Below, one piece after another: positions 1-7,807 of a stretch of 64,000 nt of DNA. The stretch comes from Scatomonas sp963930955 (GTDB lineage: Bacteria; Bacillota; Clostridia; Lachnospirales; Lachnospiraceae): positions 868,001 to 932,000 of the forward strand of contig OZ006967.1 in the NCBI GenBank assembly GCA_963930955.1. Direction: 5' to 3'. The notes under the pieces are model-generated. The model saw nothing but the letters and a program-made list of their open reading frames with translations. It made no database searches and was not told the DNA's origin. Numbering within the stretch: the first letter of the stretch is position 1; each line of letters begins with the position of its first letter. Both the position numbers and the translations under genes were made by a program.

Positions 1-2
1 TT

Positions 3-707
3 CTGTACCGGGAATGGAAAGCTGCCTTCCGGCAGATGGAGACTTCTTATCTTGCCGCCTGGGAAACCCAAAAAGGCTATATCCATACGCTTAATATCGG
101 CTGCGTGGAAATGAAACAGGATGTTTCTCACCATATAGCGCTGCTGAACTATATGGAAAAAAATTGTCCGGCCTATGCAGTCCATGTGGAATGCCAGCGG
201 ACCGAACAGCTGTCGGAAAGGCTCATAGCAGGAGAACTGGATTTTATTCTGGTGAATTCTTTTGAGAGCCGTTACCTGGAAGCCCTGGGAGTACACAGAG
301 CTTCCCTGTTTCAGTCCGAATGTTCCGTCTATATTCATAAATCCCATCCCCTGTACCGGAAAAAGGAGATTGTTCCGGGAGATTTTACAGCCCGGGACTT
401 TACTGTTTTTGGAACAGATCATGTTCTGGCATCCCCCATTCTGCAGGATTTCTGCCGAAAGGTAGGGCTTACTTTCCGCAATCTGTATATGGAATCTGAT
501 TTTGACCAGGCAGCCGTATCCTTTGCCAGAAAAACAGGCCTGTTTCTTTCAGAAGGTTTTTTCGAGGAAGGACAGCTTGGAACTGTACGCAGAGTTCCCA
601 TACGGGACATGTATTCCGGAATGACTCTGGCCTGGCGGGAACTGCGGATGCGTGAGATGGTAAAAATATTTCAGGATTTCGTCGGGCAGATCCGGAGGAA
701 AATATAA
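3..707 (+). CDS. LysR-type regulator, C-terminal part (5' end outside window)
   Basis: The frame is already open at the first bases of the window (residues L-Y-R-E-W before the first Met at 36), so this is the 3' part of a longer gene. What is visible is the substrate-binding half of a LysR-type transcription regulator: a beta-strand start (H-T-L-N-I-G-C), the middle pattern 'AGELDFILV' typical of the first subdomain, and the second subdomain with 'SPILQDFCRKVGL'. The N-terminal winged helix-turn-helix would lie upstream of base 1. The inducer and target genes cannot be told from here. Family assignment is fairly safe; function within the family is unknown. Confidence 0.7.
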   Translation: MYREWKAAFRQMETSYLAAWETQKGYIHTLNIGCVEMKQDVSHHIALLNYMEKNCPAYAVHVECQRTEQLSERLIAGELDFILVNSFESRYLEALGVHRASLFQSECSVYIHKSHPLYRKKEIVPGDFTARDFTVFGTDHVLASPILQDFCRKVGLTFRNLYMESDFDQAAVSFARKTGLFLSEGFFEEGQLGTVRRVPIRDMYSGMTLAWRELRMREMVKIFQDFVGQIRRKI

Positions 708-911
708 GGGATTGTCCGGTAACTAAATGGTTAACCGAGGCAGAGTTTGGCGCTGACTTTTATTGTGAAAAATTGTCTGATCGAAAGATTGCATCCAGGT
801 GCGGAATATGATATTCTGTACCTGGACCACCGTTCTATTTTCTTTGCGGCACTTCGCCGCAGATACCCATTTTTAAAATTAAAAAGCGCAGAAGCAGAGC
901 AGGGGTAAGTC
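708..911. other. Non-coding stretch with two hairpins
   Basis: No convincing gene lies between the LysR gene and the Rpn gene. Two hairpins are seen. One has outer arms TCCAGGT (794-800) and ACCTGGA (820-826) and inner arms GAATAT (804-809) and ATATTC (811-816). The other is TGCGGC-5 nt loop-GCCGCA (845-861). Neither is followed by a T-run, so they are not clear terminators. They could be RNA structures or remains of a small repeat; I see no more than that. Confidence 0.4.
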
Positions 912-940
912 TTGACCTTTTGATGCCGGCATCATACAAT
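912..940 (+). promoter_or_regulatory. Sigma-A-like promoter for the Rpn gene
   Basis: TTGACC (912-917), 17-bp spacer, TACAAT (935-940). Transcription would start near 947, about 65 bases before the chosen start of the Rpn gene. This also argues for the start codon at 1011, since the alternative start at 939 would lie in the -10 box. Confidence 0.6.
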
Positions 941-1010
941 GATTTTAGAGAATGCAGGGGTTCTAAGTTACTTTCTGTCCTGGGTCTGCCAGCGCGGAAA
1001 GGAGCCATGT

Positions 1011-1949
1011 ATGGAAGGACTTAAGTGCAGGGGGACAGGCAGCCAACGGGAAAAGGCCAAAGAGAATCCGGAGTTTATCATGCTTCCCACAGTGGATTTC
1101 TGTTTTAAGGAATTGATGAAAAATCCCAGAGTCCGTAAGGGATTTATAGCCGCACTTCTGAGGAAAGAACCGGAGGAGTTAGCGGAGACAGAGATTCTGC
1201 CTGTGGAACAGCCCGGGGAATACGAGGATGAGAAGATGGGGATCCTGGATGTGCTGATCCGTTTTCAGGATGGCGGCCGGATGAATCTGGAAATGCAGAT
1301 GCTGGCTTATGACTACTGGAAAGAGAGGGTTTTGTTTTATCTCTGCAGGATCTATACCGGACAGCTGAAAAAAGGGGAAGGATACGAAAATTTAAAGAAA
1401 TGCATCCATGTGAGTGTGTTGGGATTTAATCAGTTCCCGGGGGATGAGTCCAGTTTCCGGGTGTTCCATATGCAAGAGGAGGGTGAGCAGAACCTTTATT
1501 CAGATAAACTGGAGATTATGGTTTTGGAACTGAAAAAACTTCCTCCGGAGGCCCAGAGCGAAGAAGGAGTGATCCGCTGGATGCGTTTCCTTGCCGGAAC
1601 GAGGAAGGAGGATTTGGCGAAAATGGCGGAGAAAGATTTTTATTTAAAAGAGGCCTATGAAGAGCTGGAGCGCCTTAGTGCGGATGAAGAGAAAAGGTAT
1701 GCTTACGAGGCACGGGAAAAGGCTTTGCGAGACCATATTTCTATGATGAATTACGCAATGAGAAAAGGTTTGCACGAAGGCCGTGCAGAAGGCCGTGCAG
1801 AAGGTCGTGCAGAGGGTCGTGCGGAAGGAGAGGAAAAGGCCAGCCGTCTGTTTGCGTGCCTGATCAGCGATAGGAGATATGAGGATATGAACAGGGCGGT
1901 GCAGGATAAAGAGTTTCGGAAAAAACTGTTTGAGGAGTATCATCTGTAA
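1011..1949 (+). CDS. Rpn family nuclease/putative transposase (PD-(D/E)XK)
   Basis: A 312-residue protein of the Rpn/YhgA-like family (recombination-promoting nuclease, PDDEXK_2 group). The start has 'LPTVDFCFKELM', followed by 'MGILDVLIRFQDGGRMNLEMQM', the D...E-x-Q core of this nuclease fold, then 'YWKERVLFYLCRIYTGQLKKG', which is characteristic of the family. From about residue 257 there are four perfect G-R-A-E units. ATG 1011 is preferred over 939 because GGAAAGGAG (996-1004) lies at a good distance and a promoter occupies 912-940. Family members are DNA endonucleases thought to act in recombination, and often occur in many copies per genome. No terminal repeats were seen, so I do not call it an active transposon. 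Confidence 0.75.
   Translation: MEGLKCRGTGSQREKAKENPEFIMLPTVDFCFKELMKNPRVRKGFIAALLRKEPEELAETEILPVEQPGEYEDEKMGILDVLIRFQDGGRMNLEMQMLAYDYWKERVLFYLCRIYTGQLKKGEGYENLKKCIHVSVLGFNQFPGDESSFRVFHMQEEGEQNLYSDKLEIMVLELKKLPPEAQSEEGVIRWMRFLAGTRKEDLAKMAEKDFYLKEAYEELERLSADEEKRYAYEAREKALRDHISMMNYAMRKGLHEGRAEGRAEGRAEGRAEGEEKASRLFACLISDRRYEDMNRAVQDKEFRKKLFEEYHL
1779..1826 (+). repeat. Four tandem 12-bp repeats coding G-R-A-E
   Basis: Four in-frame 12-bp units (GGCCGTGCAGAA and near copies) code four G-R-A-E units in the Rpn protein. The first two copies are identical, the third and fourth differ at third codon positions. Because each unit is four codons, gain or loss of a copy would keep the frame. Confidence 0.9.
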
Positions 1950-2017
1950 TGCAGTTGTCCTCAAATGCGTTCTGCAGAAAAGATTTGCAATATACAGCTG
2001 CGGGCAGATAGTAAATT

Positions 2018-2072
2018 ACAAAGCCGGATCAGAGAATAAATTTCTGTAATTATTTTCTGATCCGGTTTGTAT
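2018..2072. terminator. Bidirectional terminator between convergent genes
   Basis: A long inverted repeat (arms near 2019-2036 and 2055-2072, ACAAAGCCGGATCAGA against TCTGATCCGGTTTGT with wobble pairs) lies between the convergent Rpn and URO-D genes. A/T-rich flanks on both sides make it a plausible shared terminator. Confidence 0.65.
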
Positions 2073-2105
2073 ATGGTTTTTTGTCTGAAAAAAACAGAAT
2101 GCGTA

Positions 2106-3275
2106 TCAGTCTGCGTCCTGATAGGCAAGGCGGCTGTATTCATAAACCGCGTCTTCAAATACAGGATACATGGCTGGATTGTGCCGTGGATTTCCATTTA
2201 GGGACACATCCTGACAAAGCAGGATGCCCTTATCTTTATACTTCTCCACCCATTTCCGAGCCAGATCGCGTATGTCATTTTCGGAAAATTCAGCGGGAAG
2301 CAGGGGACTGCTGACTGCGAAGGTAATGTGTTCCTCTTTATAGTCCTCAATAAGCTGATCCACATCGTTAATGGATGCCTGGGGAAACCAGTAGTCGGAA
2401 CCGCATTCTACCATGGCGGGAACCAGTTTTTCTGCTTTGCCGCAGCAATGATGTTCAAAAACCATGCCCAGATCATGGCAGGCTTTGACAATTTTCTTTA
2501 AAGGAGGGACAAAGAAACGGCGGCAGGTTTCCAGAGAAAAGAAAGGGCCGTTCTGGGTACCCCAGTCCTCATGGAACATAACGCTGTCAATACGGCCGAT
2601 CTGAGATACTCTGCGAATATATTCGATATAAATATCGGAAAGCTGATCCAGAAAACGGTGGATGCCTTCTTCCTGATCTTCATCCAGCAGAGCCATGGCG
2701 GCATTGTTTACGTCCATCAGATTCATCATTCTTTCCCAGAGGCCCATCTGAATACCCAATTGATTGGCTTTGTCTGTAGCCAGGTAATCCCGGTTCATTT
2801 CTTCCATTTCTGTCCAGTTTATCTGATCCAGATCAGGCATGGAAATATACTTCTCCCATTCGCTCATATCCGTTAATTGAGGGTTTCCGGGGCGTACAGT
2901 GGCACCCATAGATTTTGGCTCCCATTCCAGAAGGGTGTTGAACCATCCATGATATAGATTCCCCTGGGACTTGTAATCCACAAAATCCCCTCCGTCTATT
3001 GCCTGGTGGTTCGCCATGTTGTCCGGGTGCTGTCTTGGGCGGAATTCATTGACGTCACAGAAAAACCAGCCGCAGCGGGGGATCCAGTAGGGAGTCTTCC
3101 CCTGGAAAAGCATCTTATAGTTTTCGTAGACAGGGATAGGGCGGTAAAAACGAGGTGTTTCAGGGATAAAGCTGACGCCACCATCCGGGGTACCGCCAAG
3201 TTCCATTCCTTTAATGGGGGGATAGGTGCCGATTATTTCGTGTTCTTTTTCTCGGTTGTATTTTTCTCGCGCCAT
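2106..3275 (-). CDS. URO-D family protein (uroporphyrinogen decarboxylase-like methyltransferase)
   Basis: A 389-residue protein of the uroporphyrinogen decarboxylase (URO-D) superfamily. It has the motif 'EHHCCGKAEKLVPAMVECG', which resembles the His/Cys zinc site of MtaA/MtbA-type corrinoid:coenzyme methyltransferases rather than true HemE, and no other heme genes lie near. The start at 3275 has AAAGGAG eight bases upstream; a longer reading to 3485 would give an unlikely N-terminus and overlap the divergent regulator. In gut Clostridia such proteins often belong to methyl-group transfer or demethylation systems, but no corrinoid protein is nearby, so the substrate stays unknown. It is divergent from the PucR-type regulator, which may control it. 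Confidence 0.7.
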   Translation of the reverse strand: MAREKYNREKEHEIIGTYPPIKGMELGGTPDGGVSFIPETPRFYRPIPVYENYKMLFQGKTPYWIPRCGWFFCDVNEFRPRQHPDNMANHQAIDGGDFVDYKSQGNLYHGWFNTLLEWEPKSMGATVRPGNPQLTDMSEWEKYISMPDLDQINWTEMEEMNRDYLATDKANQLGIQMGLWERMMNLMDVNNAAMALLDEDQEEGIHRFLDQLSDIYIEYIRRVSQIGRIDSVMFHEDWGTQNGPFFSLETCRRFFVPPLKKIVKACHDLGMVFEHHCCGKAEKLVPAMVECGSDYWFPQASINDVDQLIEDYKEEHITFAVSSPLLPAEFSENDIRDLARKWVEKYKDKGILLCQDVSLNGNPRHNPAMYPVFEDAVYEYSRLAYQDAD

Positions 3276-3421
3276 TTTGGATGCTCCTTTCGTACTTGTT
3301 TTTTTCTTTATCCTATACGGACCCGCAGCAGAAAACAATACAACAAAAGTCTTGCTTTGCCTGTCCGGTAAGGATACACTTTGTAGTATAAGAGAAAACA
3401 GAAAGGAGAATGCCGGCAGAG

Positions 3422-4963
3422 ATGGAAGGTATTTTTGCTTTTTACTGGATTCGCAAGTATTATCCGGACGCAGTATGTTCTTCAAAAAAGCTTCCCGGCA
3501 CAGGACGGCCTGTGCTTTGGACGGGACAAGAGGATGTAAGCGGTCATTTAGTAGTACTGGAAGGAAAAGACCTGCAGGCGATAGGAGGCTATTATAAAAA
3601 TACTGTTTTTGTATGCCCTTCAGAGAAGGAATTTTTATCGGTTCATCAAAATGCCGTTATTTTTTTGAAAGAGCAGGCGGGATTGGCCGCGGTTATGAAT
3701 AAAGTCCTGGAAATATGGGATCTGTATGAGGAATGGATAAAAAAACTGGATCAGGCGGTGAACCGGCAGCACAGTTATACAGCTTTGATCGAATCCTGTA
3801 GTTCTCTGGTGGAGGATCCTCTGGCTTTGCTGGACAAGCAGTTCCGGTATGTAGGATATTCAAAAAATCTGGCCTGTGAAAACGGATATGAAGAAAAATA
3901 TGTAGATCCTCAGATGTATCTGCCGCTGGAGGATATTAATTACCTGAAAGCTATGCCGGATTTCAAAAAACTGGAAAAAATCCAGGAAACTTTTCAGTAT
4001 ATCTGCATCGAAAATATCCTTCACAAAAATGTATATTCGAAGCAGGAATATATAGGGCGTATGGCAATTCCAAGCAGCAGTGATCCGGTGAAAGAAGAGT
4101 ATTACCGGTGTATCCTGACTATATCGGCCCGGTATATAGAACTGCTTTACCAGAAGCTGGGAACTTTTCATATGCGGAAACCTTCAGACAGCCGATGGAA
4201 ACAGATTATTGCCCGATTGCTGGAGGGCCGGGAGGCAGAGCCGGATATCCTGGATAGAGTTTTAGAAAATCTGGGATATAGTCAGAACGATCAATTCTAT
4301 CTGCTCCAGTTCCGATCCCGACTCCCCCAGCAGGAAAATATGCTGGGGGAGTCTTTGGCCGGCAATATGGAGACCATGTGGCCCGGGACAGCCTGTCTGG
4401 TTTATCCGAACCGGATTCTGGCACTGGTAAATTATACTCGCTACCAAAAGGCAACAGGAAAAACCTTTACCCAGGAACTGGCGTATTTTCTCAGAGAAAG
4501 CCTGTTGTCTGCCGGAATCAGCCGGTGTTTTCGCAGCCTGTCTTTTATGCGGGCAGCGGAAAAGCAGACAGAGATTGCTCTGGAGACAGGACTCCTGCTG
4601 GATTCTACTTACTGGTATTTCAGATTTGACGATTATGCTTACTGGCATCTTCTGCACAGGGGATGCGGAGACTTCCTTCCGGAACAAATTTGTTCTCCAA
4701 TCCTTTTGGTGCTGCAGGAATACGATGCACGGCAGCATACGGAATTAAACAAAACGCTTTGTGTCTATATGAAACACCAGTATAACGCCTTGTCAGCGGC
4801 CAGGGAACTCTGCGTTGCCCGCAGTACCTTTCTGAAAAGAATGGAACGGATCCATAAACTGACAGGATTGAATCTGGAGGACTGGGGTCAAAGAGTATAT
4901 CTGGAAGTGTCCTACGAACTGTACCGCTTTCAGAATGCGGAAAGTAAGAGGGAAAATCCTTAA
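3422..4963 (+). CDS. PucR-type transcription regulator
   Basis: About 513 residues. The C-terminus carries the PucR-type helix-turn-helix 'ARELCVARSTFLKRMERIHK' followed by 'LNLEDWGQRVYLEVSYEL', the usual end of this family. The middle, with 'LVEDPLALLDKQFRYVGYS', is sensor-like. ATG 3410 sits only one base after GGAG (3405-3408), so ATG 3422 (spacing 13) may be the true start; this is undecided. It is divergent from the URO-D gene and directly upstream of the molybdate/molybdopterin operon. PucR of Bacillus controls purine breakdown, which needs the molybdoenzyme xanthine dehydrogenase; a link to molybdenum genes here is inference only. Confidence 0.75.
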   Translation: MEGIFAFYWIRKYYPDAVCSSKKLPGTGRPVLWTGQEDVSGHLVVLEGKDLQAIGGYYKNTVFVCPSEKEFLSVHQNAVIFLKEQAGLAAVMNKVLEIWDLYEEWIKKLDQAVNRQHSYTALIESCSSLVEDPLALLDKQFRYVGYSKNLACENGYEEKYVDPQMYLPLEDINYLKAMPDFKKLEKIQETFQYICIENILHKNVYSKQEYIGRMAIPSSSDPVKEEYYRCILTISARYIELLYQKLGTFHMRKPSDSRWKQIIARLLEGREAEPDILDRVLENLGYSQNDQFYLLQFRSRLPQQENMLGESLAGNMETMWPGTACLVYPNRILALVNYTRYQKATGKTFTQELAYFLRESLLSAGISRCFRSLSFMRAAEKQTEIALETGLLLDSTYWYFRFDDYAYWHLLHRGCGDFLPEQICSPILLVLQEYDARQHTELNKTLCVYMKHQYNALSAARELCVARSTFLKRMERIHKLTGLNLEDWGQRVYLEVSYELYRFQNAESKRENP

Positions 4964-4968
4964 ATTGC

Positions 4969-4997
4969 TTGTAAAACATAGACAATATTGGTATAAT
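4969..4997 (+). promoter_or_regulatory. Sigma-A promoter of the mod-moa operon
   Basis: TTGTAA (4969-4974), 17-bp spacer, TATAAT (4992-4997), starting just six bases after the stop codon of the PucR gene. Transcription would begin near 5004, leaving a leader of about 130 bases before modA. Confidence 0.7.
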
Positions 4998-5021
4998 TAT
5001 TCTACCTTTTTTGAGGATAAA

Positions 5022-5100
5022 ATACAAAAGACTATACATTTTGAAGCGTACAGGAAGAGCCGATTTACGGAAACAAAGCGTGTAAATCCACGTTTTGTAT
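5022..5100 (+). ncRNA. Structured 5' leader of modA (possible riboswitch or attenuator)
   Basis: The leader between the promoter and modA has two nested inverted repeats. ATACAAAA (5022-5029) pairs perfectly with TTTTGTAT (5093-5100), and GATTTAC (5062-5068) pairs with GTAAATC (5082-5088). Between them lies GGAAACAAAGCG, a typical-looking conserved-loop type sequence. I cannot match it to the long Moco riboswitch consensus, which is larger. There is no T-run before the ribosome site, so if regulatory it probably works on translation. Identity is unknown. Confidence 0.4.
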
Positions 5101-5131
5101 AAATATTTCTGAAAAAGAAAGGAGAAACAAG

Positions 5132-6076
5132 ATGAAAAAAAAGGTATTTGCTATGCTGCTGGCCGGGGTAATGGCCCTGGGGCTTAGCGCCTGCAGTCAG
5201 GGAAAGGAAGCGGCGCAGAGCAGTAATTCCGGAAACACGGAAACAGAAAGCAACTCCGCGGATCCGGCTCCGGAGGATTCCTCCTCTCTATCGGCTTCTT
5301 CCGAACCGGAGAAAGACGGCAGCGGGGAGAAGGTGGAATTGACGGTGTTTGCGGCGGCCTCTTTGACAGAGACTTTAAATGAGATCAGCAGTCTGTATGC
5401 AGAAGAAGAACCCAATGTGGAACTGGTATTTAACTTTGATTCCTCCGGGACGCTGAAGACACAGATCCAGGAGGGGGCAGACTGCGATCTGTTTATTTCT
5501 GCCGGCCAGAAGCAGATGGATCAGATGGATGCTTCTGCGGATCCTTCGGTGAATACGGAAGGGCTGGATCTGGTAAAAGAAGATTCCCGGATTAATATTC
5601 TGGAAAATAAAGTGGTTCTCTGCGCAAATCAGGATAGTAAGATTCCTGTGGAAAGTTTTGAAGATATGGCAGAAAAACTGAAAGAAGGTACCATTCTGCT
5701 GGGAATGGGCAACAGCGATGTTCCGGTGGGACAGTATACCCAGAAGATCCTGGAGTATTATGGTTTCAGCGAAGAGGAACTGGATGAAAGAGGGCTGATT
5801 TCTTACGGCAGCAATGTAAAGGAAGTAACGACTCAGATTAAAGAAGGGGCTGTGACCTGCGGCATTATCTACTGTACAGATGCTTTTTCTGATGGACTGA
5901 CCGTGACTGACGAGGCAACTGCAGAAATGTGCGGCCAGGTAATTTATCCGGCTGCAGTGTTGAAGAACAGCAAGCATCAGGAAGAGGCCCAGGCATTTCT
6001 GGATTTTCTGCAGACAGACGCCTGTATGGAGGTGTTTGAAAAGGTAGGTTTTTCCAGAGTTGAGCAGGGGGCGTAA
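5132..6076 (+). CDS. modA: Molybdate ABC transporter, substrate-binding lipoprotein
   Basis: A 314-residue lipoprotein that captures molybdate (or tungstate) outside the membrane. The signal peptide ends in the lipobox L-S-A-C with the lipid-anchored Cys at residue 21; a Ser/Glu-rich linker (about 22-68) follows. The mature domain starts with 'LTVFAAASLTETLNEI', the standard ModA N-terminus with the anion-binding A-A-A-S-L, and has 'FNFDSSGTLKTQIQEGADCDLFISAG'-type family sequence in the expected order. Ribosome site AAAGGAG lies nine bases upstream. Its stop overlaps the modB start (TAATG). First gene of a nine-gene molybdenum operon. Confidence 0.95.
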   Translation: MKKKVFAMLLAGVMALGLSACSQGKEAAQSSNSGNTETESNSADPAPEDSSSLSASSEPEKDGSGEKVELTVFAAASLTETLNEISSLYAEEEPNVELVFNFDSSGTLKTQIQEGADCDLFISAGQKQMDQMDASADPSVNTEGLDLVKEDSRINILENKVVLCANQDSKIPVESFEDMAEKLKEGTILLGMGNSDVPVGQYTQKILEYYGFSEEELDERGLISYGSNVKEVTTQIKEGAVTCGIIYCTDAFSDGLTVTDEATAEMCGQVIYPAAVLKNSKHQEEAQAFLDFLQTDACMEVFEKVGFSRVEQGA

Positions 6077-6744
6077 TGGACTGGTATCCTTTATGGAATT
6101 CTCTGCGGATCGCCGGGATCAGCTGTGTGATTGTTTTTTTTCTGGGGATTCTGGCGGCTTATTACGTGGCCAGGCTCCCCAGGGCCATAAAAGGGATCCT
6201 GGATGTATTTTTTACTCTGCCCATGGTGCTGCCGCCTACGGTCTGCGGGTATTTTCTGCTGGTCCTTCTGGGGCCCAGGAGACCGCTGGGAATTTTCCTG
6301 GCAAATTTTGGCCTGCAGTTTGCCATGACCTGGTACGGAGGAATCGTGGCTTCGGCGGTAGTGGCCTTTCCCCTGATGTACCGGACGGCCCGGGGGGCTT
6401 TTGAGGGCTTCGACCAGAATCTGGCCTACTCCGGCCAGACTCTGGGGCTCTCCAACACCTATATTTTCTGGAGGATCCGCATGCCGGCCTGCCGCCAGGG
6501 AATCCTGGCGGGAACGGTGCTGGCTTTTGCCAGAGCTTTGGGGGAGTACGGAGCCACCAGCATGCTTATCGGCTATATTCCCGGGCGGACTGCCACCATT
6601 TCCACTACGGTTTACCAGCTGTGGCGGACCAACGAGGAGGGGGAAGCGCTGCAGTGGGTAATGGTGAATCTGGTTATTTCCGCAGTGATCCTGCTGGCAG
6701 TTAATATGCTGGAGAAGCGGAATAGAAAGGCAGGTGCGGTATGA
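6076..6744 (+). CDS. modB: Molybdate ABC transporter, permease
   Basis: A 222-residue inner membrane protein with five to six hydrophobic segments and the permease EAA loop 'YSGQTLGLSNTYIFWRIRMP', which docks on ModC, followed by 'ALGEYGATSML', a hallmark of ModB. It forms the channel half of ModABC. The start codon shares a base with the modA stop and the end overlaps modC by ATGA, so the three proteins are translationally coupled. Confidence 0.95.
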   Translation: MDWYPLWNSLRIAGISCVIVFFLGILAAYYVARLPRAIKGILDVFFTLPMVLPPTVCGYFLLVLLGPRRPLGIFLANFGLQFAMTWYGGIVASAVVAFPLMYRTARGAFEGFDQNLAYSGQTLGLSNTYIFWRIRMPACRQGILAGTVLAFARALGEYGATSMLIGYIPGRTATISTTVYQLWRTNEEGEALQWVMVNLVISAVILLAVNMLEKRNRKAGAV

Positions 6745-7790
6745 GTCTTTCCGTACATATAAAAAAGAAACTGGGGGATTTCCGGCTTTCTGTAGATCTG
6801 GAGCATCCGGAGGGGATCACAGGGATCCTGGGGGCTTCCGGCTGCGGAAAGAGTATGACGCTGAAAGCGATTGCCGGAATTATAAAACCGGATCAGGGCC
6901 GGATTCTGCTGGACGGCCGGGTGCTGTTTGACAGTGAGAAAAAAATCAATCTGAAGCCCCAGGAGAGGGAAGTGGGGTATCTTTTTCAAAACTACGCTCT
7001 TTTCCCCAATATGACCGTGGAGAAAAATATTCTCTGCGGACTGCGAAAAGAAAAGGATAAGAAAAAACGCCGGGAAAAAACGGAGGAGATACTGGAATGG
7101 ATGGGGCTTTCCGGTCAGAGAAACCTGTTTCCCTGGCAGCTCAGCGGAGGACAGCAGCAGCGGACCGCACTGGCCAGAATGCTGGTCAGCGGGCCGAAGC
7201 TTTTGCTGCTGGACGAGCCTTTCAGCGCTCTGGATGCCTATCTCCGGGAGCAGCTGCAGATTCAGGTAAAAGAAATATTAGGCCGGTTTGGAAAAGATGT
7301 ACTGCTGGTAAGCCACAGCAGAGATGAAATCTACTATCTCTGCGGCAGAACTGCCATTATGCATCAGGGGCGGATCCTGAAGAACGACGGAACGAAAGAC
7401 GTGTTTGCGGATCCGGGTACCCGGGCAGGGGCAGTGCTCACAGGCTGCAAGAATATTGCCGCTGCCCGGAAAACCGGCGAATATGAGGTGGAGGCGCCGG
7501 AGTGGGGGATCCGCCTGAAAACCGCAGAGCCGGTAAGAGACACGGTCTGTGCGGTGGGACTGCGGGCCCACTATTTTAACCCCAAAGCCCGGGAAAATAT
7601 TTTCCCGGTGGCTCAGGCTTCTGAACGGGAGGAGCCTTTTGAAATGAGAATTTTATTTCGCTACGCGGGACAGCAGGAGGGAACGCCGGATCTGTGGTGG
7701 AGGCTTCCCAAAGACCGAACGCCGGCGGCGATGCCGGAAAAGCTGGGCATTGCCCCCAAAAATGTGCTGCCCCTGTATCCGGAAGAATAA
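6741..7790 (+). CDS. modC: Molybdate ABC transporter, ATP-binding protein
   Basis: A 349-residue ABC ATPase that powers molybdate import. Walker A 'GASGCGKSM' is at residues 31-39, the signature 'LSGGQQQ' at 134-140, Walker B 'LLLLDEP' at 154-160 and the switch His in 'VSHSRDE'. The C-terminal ~100 residues ('TVCAVGLRAHYFNP') take the place of the regulatory TOBE-like domain of ModC. It overlaps modB by four bases. Assignment is supported by both sequence and position. Confidence 0.93.
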   Translation: MSLSVHIKKKLGDFRLSVDLEHPEGITGILGASGCGKSMTLKAIAGIIKPDQGRILLDGRVLFDSEKKINLKPQEREVGYLFQNYALFPNMTVEKNILCGLRKEKDKKKRREKTEEILEWMGLSGQRNLFPWQLSGGQQQRTALARMLVSGPKLLLLDEPFSALDAYLREQLQIQVKEILGRFGKDVLLVSHSRDEIYYLCGRTAIMHQGRILKNDGTKDVFADPGTRAGAVLTGCKNIAAARKTGEYEVEAPEWGIRLKTAEPVRDTVCAVGLRAHYFNPKARENIFPVAQASEREEPFEMRILFRYAGQQEGTPDLWWRLPKDRTPAAMPEKLGIAPKNVLPLYPEE

Positions 7791-7807
7791 ACAGCAGGAG
7801 GAGAAAA

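Noticed and set aside
1779..1826. CRISPR-like array
   Set aside because: Units are directly tandem with no spacers and are coding; no other CRISPR-like repeats or cas genes were seen in the window.
5005..5131. Known Moco riboswitch before modA
   Set aside because: The leader is shorter and I cannot fit the known helices; recorded as an unassigned structure instead.
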